Origin: Anthopleura xanthogrammica
Lineage: Eukaryota; Cnidaria; Anthozoa; Actiniaria; Actiniidae
Direction of reading: 5' to 3'
Assembly (NCBI GenBank): GCA_964019055.1
Contig: OZ025219.1
Location: forward strand, 1,520,001-1,584,000
Length of the DNA stretch: 64,000 nucleotides
Shown here piece after piece: positions 12,635 to 23,626 of this stretch. Each line of letters opens with the position of its first letter. The first letter of the stretch is position 1. Below the pieces are notes generated by a model. It searched no databases, was not told the origin of the DNA, and saw nothing but the letters and a program-made list of their open reading frames with translations. Position numbers and translations under genes: made by a program.

Positions 12635-13530
12635 ATTATCTGGCAAGAAGCTCGACAACAAGCCATAAATACACGGAAATTCGTGGTTCGAAAATATGAA
12701 TCTTTGGAATAAAATCAAGAAATATGCTTGAATGGCTTTTATGTGTCTAGTGCATCTGTTATTGCTGCGAAAAATGCATTATTTCACGGTTTTTTCTTAC
12801 CTCACATCCTGAAAGCTGCAAGCTGCTAGCTTCGCCTTGAACAGCCGGTATTCTTGGCGTCCAAAATGCATCTCTCGGTTGTCCATATAACGCCAAACCT
12901 CGTCCAGGTCAAGAACGATAATTAATGTGACTTCTCTATAAGTTTCATACTCAAAAAACCCCGCTTTCTGGAGATAAGAATGATTTACTTCGTCTTTACG
13001 AGACCACGTGAAGTTCGAAGCCAACGTCTGCTGCCGCCACAGGAAGCCCAAGCAATGTATTTGTACTTTATTCTCTACTTCTACATTACCCCATAATACA
13101 TTGCGGTTTGAGGTAACCAGGGTAAAGATTATTTTTACTACCTGTGGATTTATCAGAAATCTCCCTCTTCCTTAACTAATATTATCCACTGTGTTATGTT
13201 CAATGAACCGGAATTCGTTATTCTCGAGTTGTTATGAACAATATGATCATCATGAAGTAGGAAGCGGCTATCAGCTTGTTTAATCATAGTTATAGCCAAA
13301 TAACGTTGGTATTTTTAGCCAAAAGCCATCATAATAGAATCACGAAACAGTGATCCCGTTACCATAACAACCTTTTTTAAAAACAGGTGTAGCGGATGTG
13401 AATGTGATATATTGTGATATTAATTGATACGCCAATATACTAGTGTTCTTTGATGGGTCCTGTAGGTCTGTTTTGAAAAAGAATAGGTAAGTGTAGATTT
13501 AATTATTTCCATAGCTACTCCTGGCGAGAG

Positions 13531-13546
13531 GGAGAGAGGGGGGGGG

Positions 13547-13638
<92 letters not shown>
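13531..13638 (+). repeat. GA dinucleotide microsatellite
   Basis: About 45 copies of GA preceded by a short G-run. The frames through it give artefactual Ser-Leu repeats. Confidence 0.97.
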
Positions 13639-13643
<5 letters not shown>

Positions 13644-13893
13644 TTGCTTAATTATCCTGGACAAAAAAAATGACACACGTTGACTAAGGACTTACACGTA
13701 GCAGGATACAAGTCTACTTCAGTAAACTTCCTGTTTCATTGAAAAATTCCTGTTTTGGAAGACAATATCCTTTTCCTGCATTGAATTTCTGTATTTTGGT
13801 ACTGCGCTCACCAAACAAATAAAAGAAAATAATTTTTCAAAAACTTTCCATTGAATTGGCATGGCAGTACACACGAGAAGACATCTTCCCAGT

Positions 13894-14103
13894 TTATGTA
13901 CAATACAATGCAGTTCAAAACTACAGAATTTTAATTTTAAAAAAACAATTAGAATAATAATAATATTAATGTCTTTGATATTAAACTTTCGGCCCGTTTA
14001 CATACAATGCAGTTTCAAAACTACAGAATTTTAATTTTAAAAAAACAATTAGAATAATAATAACAATAATGTCTTTGATATTAAACTTTCGGCCCGTTTA
14101 CAT
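13894..14103 (+). repeat. Tandem duplication of about 105 bp
   Basis: Two adjacent near-identical copies of a segment containing CAGAATTTTAATTTT and ending in TTCGGCCCGTTTACAT. The second copy runs into the terminal repeat of the MITE at 14092. Confidence 0.8.
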
Positions 14104-14303
14104 TGACGATTTTTGAAGAGATTTGAGTTGCGATTTTTGTAGCGATTTTGGTCATAGTCAAGAATGGTAAAGGATTAACTTGTAAAGTTTTATTCCTGAC
14201 ACCAAGATTACCTGGACAAATGTCTCTTCAGAAGCACGAGACAAAATTTATCAGTTATATTTTCAAAAATCGCTGCAAAAATCGTCAGTGTAAACGATCC
14301 TTT
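14092..14303. mobile_element. MITE with GGCCCGTTTACA-type inverted termini
   Basis: The left end reads GGCCCGTTTACATTGACGAT and the right end is its near reverse complement (ATCGTCAGTGTAAACGATCC), about 210 bp apart. The interior (14166-14280) is shared with 1446-1560, where the termini are decayed. No coding capacity, so it is non-autonomous. Confidence 0.7.
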
Positions 14304-16469
14304 ACGAAACATTGTCTTGAAGACGTCATATATACGTAAGGCTCTCAATTTCTTTGACAACGGGTTGATTTTTTTAATATTTTGATTATTTTTAGGAAGC
14401 TCTTCCGCCATTAGAAATAGAGAATAAGCCTTAGTTAAATTTTTCTTATATTTTTCCTCCAAATCGATTGATTTCTAATTAGCCTATTTAATAGTTCAAG
14501 GAAGATCCCCCAAGGAGAATTTATCGGTATTAAAAAGCAGAGTTTACATTTTTCAATTTGCCATATTGTCGTTTTTAACTTTCATTAATTGCTTATTTTT
14601 GACTATACGAGTCACTTATTTCCGACTCAACTAACTGAACGAAATATCAAAAAACTGGAATAGTAATCAAGACTTTTAGTTTCGAATTAAAACAGTATGA
14701 ATAACTGTAGCTTTTAAAAAAAACTGAAAAACTGAAGTTAAAAAGCTCTTCATATATTTGTCGTCAGGAAGTTTGCAATTTTTTGAATGATTGGCTACAG
14801 AAAATAAAGCTAAACCAATCAGAGGGCTCGTAGGCACGCGCGTCATATTATGGAGAAAATGGAGAACCAATCGGCTTTTCGTTTTTCTTTTTTTTCTTTC
14901 TTTGTTTTCTTTATAGTTGTGTTTTGTTTTGTTTTGTTTTTTTTGTTTTGTTTTTTTTTATGTTTTTTCTTTTTTGCTTTTATAATTTCAAAAAAATATT
15001 TTGAACAATGTTATTCGTAAATTCAGGGACCCTGAATTTTAAAACATTTAACTTTTCTCTAGCACATTCTCATAAATTTTAGGTATAATTAAAACTTCTT
15101 TCACATATCGGTGTCTTAATAATTGTCTTTAATGTATTACATATTTAGAGGCTTCATATTCAACTATAAAATACTACATTTTGAATTCATAAAAATTAAA
15201 CCAAAAATAAATTCCAAACTGATCCATGCTATCGATCAATAGGATTAAACATTTTAATGTTAAAATGTTTAGTGAAAGTAAGTACTTAAGATTTTTAGTG
15301 GACAATATTTTAGCATTTTTATCTCTATTCCGTTTTCAACTCCTTTTTTGACATATTTTATTCTTGTTCTAACGGGAACTAGTAGAGACAATAGACCACA
15401 ACTGCAGGTGGTTCAGCAGGACGTATTTATCACAATACCAATGTGACTTATTTAATAAGATATCAGAGGATCGATCTATAGTCAATAATCAGAAGTTCTA
15501 TTTAACTAAGGCATTGCTCAAAATCCTCTATAACTGTTTATACTTCCTTGTCATATCGTCTCCGGCAATTTTTCTTATTTCAAACTGAAAAGCTTTGGAG
15601 TTCGTTGGAAGGGAAGAAGAGGTTATAGTATTTTTCTGATTATTTGAGGTAAGACCGTTAATCTCAACGATTAAAGAAAAGATTTTCATTTATTTTTTAA
15701 GCTAAGTTTCCCAAAATTCAAAATTGAAATTGGAGGTAAAAAAAAGTTTTAAAATACATGAAAAACAATATCAGCAGAAAGGTTAATTTTGATTGGGATG
15801 TTTTTTGTTTTTGTTTTTTTTTGAAAACCTTCTTGCTAGAAAAAGGGAAAGAAATGCGAAGACGAAAAAAAGAAAAAACAAGCTAAAAGCCTACGATTAT
15901 TTTATGAAAAATTCACCAAGGCTTTTTTTAAATGGCTCTGCTTCAAGATATCAATGAACTTTCATAAAATCCTTCAAAGCGCTTGAAAAATTTTATCTAA
16001 TACTTCCAAACAAATTTATGTTTAAATAATTGATAAAACAGTGAAAAAAGTCAAAAGATAACAAAACCGAAGAAGATTATGAACCCTTAACGAAATTCTA
16101 AATACGGAAATGGAAGATAGGGTCATTGGGTTTTAAGTGAAGTTTAGATTTTTGTATAAGCACTATTTGTGCTTGGGTTGGAAAGCGAGCGAGGAAATAA
16201 ACAAAGCCGCTAAAATATGTTGTTCGAGATTACACGATAAACTCTATCAATATTGGGCTGTATAAGACAATCGTATTATGAAATAGACAAATATGGCCGT
16301 GATCGATGATGTTATTATCTGCAAGAAATGAGATAGGGATGTGTCTCCAGCAGTTAGGAGATTACACTAATTAGGAAGAACTTCAATAATGGTCAATTTG
16401 AATACAAATGATGTGAAGCTTCTTTTCGAATTCTTCTTTCTTTTTTTCTTTTTTCCTTACTTACTTTCT

Positions 16470-17150
16470 TTCTTTCTTTTTCATTCATTCATTTTATTTC
16501 ATTCATTCATTTTATTTCATTCATTCATTTTATTTCATTCATTCATTCATTTTATCTCATTCATTCATTCATTCATTCATTCATTCCTTCCTTCCTTCCT
16601 TCATTCATTCATTCATTCATTCCTTCCTTCCTTCCTTCCTTCCTTCATTCATTCATTCATTCATTCATCCATCCATCCATCCATTCATTCATCCATCCAT
16701 TCATTCATTCATTCATTCATTCATCCATCCATCCATCCATCCATCCATCCATCCATTCATTCATCCATCCATCCATCCATCCCTTCATCCATCCATCCAT
16801 CCATCCATCCATTCATTCATTCATTCATCCATCCATTCATCCATCTATTCATTCATCCATTCATTCATCCATCCATTCATTCATTCATCCATCCATTCAT
16901 TCATTCATCCATCCATCCATCCATTCATCCATCCATTCATTCATTCATTCATTCATTCATTCATCCATTCATTTGTTCATTCATTCATTCATTCATTTAT
17001 TCATTCATTCATCCATCCATCCATCCATTCATTCATTCATTCATTCATCCATCCATCCATCCATCCATCCATCCATTCATTCATTCATTCATCTATTCAT
17101 TTTACTCATTCATTCCTTTATTTTATTCCTTTCATTCTTTCTTTTTTTCC
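16470..17150 (+). repeat. CATT/CATC tetranucleotide array
   Basis: About 680 bp of interleaved CATT, CATC and CCTT tetramers. The open frames of Phe-Ile-His-Ser and Pro-Ser-Ile-His repeats across it are artefacts. Confidence 0.97.
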
Positions 17151-17671
17151 TTTTCATTCTTTCGTTATTTCGGAGTTTCTTTCTTTTTTCATTCATCCAT
17201 CCATTAATTCTTTCCCTTTATTTTATATTATATATTCCCATCCTCTACCCCCTCACTTCCGCGTCTCAGGACAGACAGAAACAAGAACGTTAAATCCAGT
17301 TATTTCAATCGGGTGGGCTTCCTGTGGTGCGCACATTTCAATATGGCGGACACGAAAAAATTATTCTTATTCATTTGAATTTAAAAAATTTTAAAGATCT
17401 TAAAACACAAGAAAGGTGGCAGTTGCCTTCAACAGTACGTTAAAAAAAACCATTATCCTGTCAAGCCATCTTTCCTATTTCAGTCTTAGATTAATTTCCT
17501 TCAATTTCCGTTTTCACCGGTGTGTTGATTTTACCGCTGGGGCTAAAAATTAAGTCCCTTCAATGTGGAATCTTTTTAGTGTTTTTAACTTTAACACTAC
17601 CTTCTCCCACCTTCAAAACTTAATTACAAAATGCATAAAAACCTAACACACAAAATTCCAATCCGATATTT

Positions 17672-17835
17672 GAGTTAGCCGTGCCCTGACTTAGATCAGC
17701 CCAGAGGTTGTTTCAGGGTTCAATTTGTGAGTTAGCCGTGCCCTGACTTAGATCAGCCCAGAGGTTGCATTTTTCAGGGATCGATCTGTGAGTTACTCAT
17801 GCCCTGACTTAGATCAGCGCAGAGGCCATTTCAGG
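17672..17835 (+). repeat. 57-bp minisatellite, three units
   Basis: Units contain GAGTTAGCCGTGCCCTGACT and TTAGATCAGC..GAGG. The same unit makes a longer array at 38345-38680, and a single inverted unit sits at 1-60. Confidence 0.85.
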
Positions 17836-18933
17836 ATTTCTATAAAATTTGAAGGTTTTGAAGACATATTAAGAATGTCATTTTCAAATTGATCACAATT
17901 CATTCTAGACGGCAGACATTAACTAAGACATCCCTACCGAGTGAGAATTTCAATTCCATTTCCTTCAAAATTAATCTGATCTAGGTTGATATTAAGATAT
18001 ACTATTGGACGCGCCAATGATTGGGATATATATGCATAATCAGCTAAATAGACCTGGTAGATCTAGACCTAGTGCCTTCAATGTAGAGTTCAGTTGGCTG
18101 ACTTCGCTTCTATCAGGAACATGAAGAACACTGAGTTAAAGTAAGTCTTAGTGAAAGTTCTGTTCGTCCAAACTATACGTAACAGCAAAGCTACCAAGGT
18201 CTAGAAAATAGGTAATCGTTAAATATTCATATAGGCCAATGCTTTATAGATAATGTATTTATTGCTAATTAATTCATATTTTCACAGTTTTCTGTCGTTT
18301 GCTTCGTGTAATTTTGGTACTGATATTTTTGAGGGGTTAAAAAAAATTAATTTCTTCTTTTGAAATTGATATTATCTATGTATTTCAAAAGTTCGTTTTT
18401 ATTATTCGAAATCTTTTTTCGATAGCATCTTCGACCATAATCTTCATAGATCTGACCGTATTTTCTTTCTATCTACAAAAAAAAATCCAATAAATTTTTG
18501 CCTCAAGCATATAAAAACGTTCATATCAATTCATATATTTTATTGCTTAATTCTCATTTGGTTTAGTTTTTTATCTTAACTACTTATTGTTCCTTTGTTT
18601 GTTAGTTTCTTTCCTTCATTTATTAATTTATTCAACAATCTATCCTTCACTTTCTTACTTTTAACTTGAAATTGTTGAAACTGTGTTGTTTTATTTCTAA
18701 GTGAGTTTTATAGCCGAGAGCCTTCACATTTTGTTAATGTTTTCCCTGGATCATTATGCATTACTGCATGATTGAAAGCTTGATTGGTTACATCTTCTGT
18801 GCTTTGAGGGGCGGCTTTTCTCCGACCACTTTCGTTCCGCAAAACTAACACTCGATCTTAACTTCAATTTCAAACAAAACTGGACGTCACACGGTCAAGT
18901 TTGTTTAGCTATTTTCAAAAAAATGCTACGTTC

Positions 18934-19248
18934 CAGGGCCGTAGCCAGACTGTAATGTTTACCGAGGCAATCGACTGCTGTAGGTGGGAGCAACTAGGGG
19001 GTTGGAGGGCATGCTTCCCCGAAAAAAATTGAAAATTCAGACCCTCGGAAATGGGATTTCCAGCGTCTTGTGAGGTGTTTGCGACATATTCATTGTATTA
19101 AAGTTATGTCAATTTTGCACATTCTGGCAAAGAAAAAGAAGAGAATTTGTTTTCATTCCTTAAGAATTAAAGAAAACTAAACAAATAATAATATCTGAAA
19201 TTTTACCGAGGCAAATGCCTCGCTTGCCTCATCGTAGCTACGGCCCTG
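18934..19248. mobile_element. MITE with CAGGGCCGTAGC termini, 5-bp flanking repeat
   Basis: Begins CAGGGCCGTAGC and ends GCTACGGCCCTG, 315 bp. CGTTC flanks both ends directly, a plausible target duplication. The ends resemble those often seen on hAT-like non-autonomous elements, though hAT duplications are normally 8 bp, so the superfamily is open. Confidence 0.8.
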
Positions 19249-19459
19249 CGTTCGAGGGCATACAATATTTTTCTCTATCAATTTTCATGTATTTAATTAT
19301 CTGTATTCATCCTTGTAATATTTGCATTCTTGAAATTAAATCTCAAATATTTACTTTAAAAAGATTTAAATTGGCATCGCAGTCGTAAATTTCATGAAAC
19401 TCATATCTTTTACTCCAATTTACTGCGATTCTCAATATTCTGCGAACTCAGACATTTTA

Positions 19460-19724
19460 CAGCGCGCCGTGCAAAAGTATGACCACATTTAATGTATTCG
19501 CATACTTCTATGCACGGGCTTTTGTACGTTAAACCGACACATTTCAACGAGATTCTGGCTGGTTTTACCAAATAAGGCATTTTGCTGCCAAACGACCTCT
19601 AACATGCCTTATTTGGTATGACCAGCCAGATTCTCGTTGAAATGTGTCGGTTTAACGTACAAAAGCCCGTGCATAGAAGTATGCGAATACATTAAATGTG
19701 GTCATACTCTGGCGCGTCGCGCTG
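19460..19724. mobile_element. Nearly perfect foldback element (arms about 118 bp)
   Basis: Almost the whole element is a hairpin. The left arm from CAGCGCG to CCAAATAAGGCAT pairs with ATGCCTTATTTGG to CGCGCTG, leaving a loop of roughly 25 bases. Very few arm mismatches suggest youth or ongoing arm homogenisation. The terminus matches that of the element at 4975-5289. Confidence 0.9.
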
Positions 19725-20164
19725 TGACGACTTGTTCTAGTGTGCGAAATTGGTTTTTCGCTGCTATCAATAAAAACTAATCAGTCGACTGTACCTTTTA
19801 TATCTTTGACTGGCGGCAGTGAAAAAACAAATTCTAATGGGCAACTAGCAACTACCGAGTTCGCAGAGTATTTAAAACAATTGCAATTAAGTGCTGTGTA
19901 TTATGACACTGACGAGGTATTTTTGAAAAGTTATTTATTACTTTTTTGAATGACAGCAATTGCATTAGCTAGAGCGATCCATTCAATTCCATTCCCGAGG
20001 TCGATGACTTTTTGTTTTGCTTCCTGATATCTTCGTGAGTTGATGTGCTGGTTTTTTTTTATGCTCAAAAACCTTTATACTTCTTAAGTGAGAGGATGTT
20101 TAATCTAAAAAAAGAATCATATTCGGGTGTGTTTTTTCTTCTTGTTCTATATCACTCTCATCAT

Positions 20165-20238
20165 TCTCCTTCTCCTTCTCCTTCTCCTTCTCCTTCTCCT
20201 TCTCCTTCTCCTTCTCCTTCTCCTTCTCCTTCTCCTTC
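20165..20238 (+). repeat. TTCTCC hexanucleotide microsatellite
   Basis: About 12 perfect copies; the Pro-Ser or Leu-Leu frames over it are artefacts. Confidence 0.95.
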
Positions 20239-20282
20239 TACTCTTACGATGCAATAATACCAGTACACAATACTTCAATAAC

Positions 20283-20487
20283 CCCCTTCACAGTTCCGTG
20301 TGCCATCTTGAAAGGTAGCCATGCCTTTGCATCGAAGCGAGACGAACGGTGACCTTGCAATGACGCGCCTGTGAATAATTGTCCAAGGTGTTAAAAAAGG
20401 TGTCTATCATTGCAAACTCACCGTTCGTCTCGCTTCGAAACAAAGGCACTGCTACCTTTCAAGATGGCGTAGGGAACTATGAAGGGG
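20283..20487. mobile_element. Foldback MITE with CCCCTTC termini
   Basis: The left arm (CCCCTTCACAGTTCC.. to ..TGCAATGA) and the right arm are inverted copies of about 80 bp with scattered mismatches, around a 45-bp centre. Both arms contain CGAAGCGAGACGAACGGTGA or its reverse. Confidence 0.8.
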
Positions 20488-21529
20488 ACTATCCTACGTA
20501 TTATTACTTGCTAGTACCACCTTCAGAAATATAAAACCTTCAAAAAAGCAATTAAAATGTATTGCTCTTAGCCCTCACGTCCTCATCTCGTCAATAACAG
20601 CTGCAGGCTTTGACTCCGTAGATAAATTACATGTCTAATCATTGATAGACGTTCTGCCATTCTACCACCTGCCATCGGCCCATTAAACATGTGGGATGCT
20701 GCTAGTGATGAAAAAAGCGAATTTAACTTAATGGATTGCAAACTTTAAGGATACTTTAGATGATAACTTTATGGCTTAAAGTACATTCTTGTTCCGTACA
20801 TCACACGAATGAACTGTAGGATCAGTAAGTGTTTTTTAATCTTTTTCTTGCAGCTGGCTAATCTTAATGACAATTTTCAATCATAATTTTTATCAATATT
20901 TCCTTATTTATTTTTCACGATAAACATTTCCTTAAGCTGGTTTTCCTGAACTTTCTGGAAATTTTCTAAAAATGGAACTAATCTGCCAAAAAAATTATTA
21001 TATACGCAATTAAACTTTGCAAAAACGCCAAGAATTCCTGCATATAAAAAGAAAAGAACAACAACTTAGCACAGACGAGACTCACCTTTAAATATTTAGG
21101 GTAAGCGTCCGCCGGTTAAACACTCCAAAGTGCCTTTGCGAGGAAAAACCTTGCCCTAGGCCACTGCTCATTTGTAAATATCTGATTAATTTGTGGACCT
21201 AAAACAATCTCAAGCGGTGGTCTGAGAAAAATGGCAAAGTATATATGTATGTACAACTGAATCACGCAAAAACTGTTCTCTAATATAGACTGATACTCGT
21301 AGATAATATAGGCAAGGTGCGTTATTTTAACCAATTTCTGAGCGACATGAACTCAGCGTCAGTTAGGTTTTGAGGAGGAGAGAGAGAGGAGAAACTGAAA
21401 CATGGTCTTTCTTACTGAAAAAAAAAACATTCACAATTTGGTAGGGTTACTAGAACCACACAGAGTAATTCTCATCTAGGACCTTCGAGATCGAATTAGG
21501 ATTAAGAAATTTGATTTTTGCGAACGAAA

Positions 21530-21690
21530 ACTTCGGAGAACCCGGGGAAAAAACTCATAGCACAGGAGAGAACCAACTAGAAACTCTACTCACATACGAC
21601 ACCGAGCCCGGCTGGACTCGAATCGGGTCGCGTCGGTGAGAGGCGAGCGCTTTTCCCCGCTACGCAACTGCATGGATGATTCCCAAACGT
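21530..21690 (-). mobile_element. tRNA-derived SINE, reverse orientation
   Basis: On the minus strand it shows a tRNA-like head (AGCGCTCGCCTCTCACC, then a B-box-like GATTCGAGTCC) followed by the family body GTGAGTAGAGTTTCTAGTTG and GGTTCTCTCCTGTGC. It lies 180 bp upstream of the second GPCR start. Confidence 0.75.
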
Positions 21691-21868
21691 AAATGTATAG
21701 TAATGTTCTTGTTTTCTTTTTGTTTGTTTAAGGTTCCTGGAGCTATTTCATTTGCATGAGGTAACGTTTGTTTGAACCACGTATAGAAAATCTGCATCAC
21801 TAAATAAAGAATCCAAACTTCGCTGAGACATACGTTCTACATTCATCGTTCTAATCTGAGAAAAGAAA

Positions 21869-22942
21869 ATGGTGAACTTCACAAACAACTCATCTACGTC
21901 CGGCACTACTACTGGTATCACAATCAGTCAATATTTTTTCTATTCTCTTATCGTGGTATTGGGTCTGGTCGGTAATGTGCTGGTCTTTAAAGCCATTTTT
22001 GCCCAAAAAAGACGAAGAATCAACGAGTATTTCATCCTCAACCTCGTCATTACCGACCTTGGTACATGCTCGTTGAGTATCCCTTTGGATGTGATCGAGC
22101 AAATTACGAAGAAGTTCTTGTTTGGGTCGTTCTTGTGCAGAATAATTTACCCGTTGCAGACTATCTTCATGTCAACGTCTGTGCTGACGCTGTTGTGCTT
22201 GAGCTTGGAGCGTTACAAGGCTATCGTCCTGCCACTACAACCTAAGCTGAGACCTAAGACAGTCAAGCGATTAATGGTTGGAACTTGGATCCTATCGATT
22301 CTACTTGTTGTTCCTTACATACGAGTTCTAGAGTACAAAAATGAACAATGCCAGGAAAATTGGCCGAGTAACCCATTATTCGTCCAAGCTTATACATTCG
22401 GAGTCTTTCTAATTCTCTACTTGGTTCCTCTGTTAATCATCACTGCGTGCTATTCTCGTGTGCTGTTTCGTCTTTACATGGATAAATCCCAAGTAGTAAG
22501 ACTCATGGGTGGTAAAAGACCATCCCTAGATAAGCTAATACGTCGAAGAGCAGAGCAAAATCTTCGGATGGTAAGATTATGTGTTACTGCTGTAATCGCC
22601 TTTGCGTTGTGCTTGCTTCCATTCCATGTCCTATGGCTCTGGCACGACTTTGGAAACGGCGGGGAGGACTCAAACTTTAGCACAATGTTAAGCTTCAGTA
22701 ACATTCTAGTGTACAGCAACAGCGTTATTAACCCGTTAATATTTGGGAAACTGAATCTACGCCAATGTTGTAGAAAAAATCTTGACGGAAAAGTGTTCTT
22801 TTCATTGAGGTCTCACACAACGGGTTCGTTCGAACTTTCAAGTTTTCGATCAAGATCAAGATCAAACGCTCAAGAACAAATGCGAGGTTATGCAAAACCA
22901 AGGACTGATTCGTTACCTGATAAACTTATTAGCAACTTATAG
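21869..22942 (+). CDS. Class A peptide-type GPCR (paralogue 2)
   Basis: Intronless 357-residue rhodopsin-class receptor, closely related in layout and motifs to the one at 8577. Seen: N-terminal sequons (N3, N7); GN in TM1; LVITD in TM2; C90 before TM3 and C161 in ECL2 within CQENWP; ERY (114-116); W140 in TM4; P187 in TM5; CLLPFHVLWLWHDFG in TM6 (near-identical to CLLPFHIMWLWYDFG in the paralogue); NILVYSNS and NPLIF (288-292) in TM7; a cysteine pair after helix 8 that could be palmitoylated; a Ser/Arg-rich tail. The shared strand and 12-kb spacing point to an old tandem duplication. Ligand unknown, probably a peptide. The 5' UTR probably begins at an acceptor ending at 21732. Confidence 0.93.
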   Translation: MVNFTNNSSTSGTTTGITISQYFFYSLIVVLGLVGNVLVFKAIFAQKRRRINEYFILNLVITDLGTCSLSIPLDVIEQITKKFLFGSFLCRIIYPLQTIFMSTSVLTLLCLSLERYKAIVLPLQPKLRPKTVKRLMVGTWILSILLVVPYIRVLEYKNEQCQENWPSNPLFVQAYTFGVFLILYLVPLLIITACYSRVLFRLYMDKSQVVRLMGGKRPSLDKLIRRRAEQNLRMVRLCVTAVIAFALCLLPFHVLWLWHDFGNGGEDSNFSTMLSFSNILVYSNSVINPLIFGKLNLRQCCRKNLDGKVFFSLRSHTTGSFELSSFRSRSRSNAQEQMRGYAKPRTDSLPDKLISNL

Positions 22943-23188
22943 AAGGGTATACACTACTGTTGCCTGTGGAAGAAATGTGCAAGATGTATTGCATTGCGAC
23001 AGTGTATAGTGTAAATAATCTTTAAAGTGCCAATCAACTCTGACGTTTTATTTTGAAAATCACTTCTACATGTAGGGTACAATACGATGACATAGTTTTA
23101 CAGGAGATGATAACTAGCGGTAAGCTAGTGTGGGCTGCGTCGGTGTTTCTAATGAAACAGTTGTGATAAAAAGTTAAATTTTTACACC

Positions 23189-23303
23189 GTAAAAAATAAG
23201 AAAGATAACTTACTGACGTTTCGGACGCTAGTCCTTCGTCGGAGTAAAAACGACGAAGGACTAGTGTCCGAATCGCCAGTAAGTGGTCTTTCTTATTTTT
23301 TAC
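23189..23303. mobile_element. Short foldback element (115 bp)
   Basis: GTAAAAAATAAGAAAGA at the left is matched inverted at the right; the centre GGACGCTAGTCCTTCGTCG pairs with CGACGAAGGACTAGTGTCC around a few bases. No coding. Confidence 0.8.
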
Positions 23304-23450
23304 AGTTTTACAGGATATTGACTTCTCATTTCAGAGATATAAAGGCTTCAAATTTAAAAATGAGATGCAAACGGTGTTAATTGAAATAGAAATGTGCCTC
23401 ATTTTGTCCCTGTGACTCCAACAATTCTGTCACAGCTACAAGAATGTATA

Positions 23451-23626
23451 TAGATCCGACCTTGCACCACTTGGATCAATTTGGACTGCAAAACAATAGG
23501 TTTCCAATTCTCAAGAGATTGAAGTTCTTTTGTTTTGTCCTCCAAATTGAGCTGCTTTGACGTCAGGTGCAAGGGGTCTATTTTCCTTAACGTTAAGGAA
23601 AATACACCCCTTGCACGTGACGTCAA
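23451..23626. mobile_element. MITE family A copy with a second inverted end
   Basis: A decayed family A copy ending at GGGGTCTA (23580). It is followed directly by TTTTCCTTAACGTTAAGGAA and then an inverted family terminus (CCCCTTGCACGTGACGTCA). Two ends thus meet head to head in a palindrome. Confidence 0.65.

Larger units (their letters stand above)
9768..21868. other. Gene-free stretch between the two paralogous GPCRs
   Basis: No supported protein-coding exon. It holds the CTGCT pentamer array, the assembly gap, a three-unit 46-bp repeat (12495-12634), a GA microsatellite, a 105-bp duplication (13894-14103), a MITE at 14092-14303, T/G-rich low-complexity DNA (14880-14990), the CATT/CATC array, three 57-bp minisatellite units (17672-17835), MITEs at 18934, 19460 and 20283, a TTCTCC microsatellite and a reversed SINE (about 21530-21690). 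A TATATAT box at about 18027 followed by a good donor (GTAAGT after 18139), and an acceptor at 21731-21732, could be a non-coding first exon and intron of the receptor at 21869. That is a guess. Confidence 0.55.

Noticed and set aside
12797..13051. Minus-strand open frame of 84 codons ending at a good donor (GAG|GTAAGA)
   Set aside because: There is no in-frame ATG near its start, no acceptor upstream and no recognisable domain. It could be a non-coding first exon, but I cannot support a gene.
16389..17293. Open frames of Phe-Ile-His-Ser repeats
   Set aside because: By-product of the CATT/CATC array.
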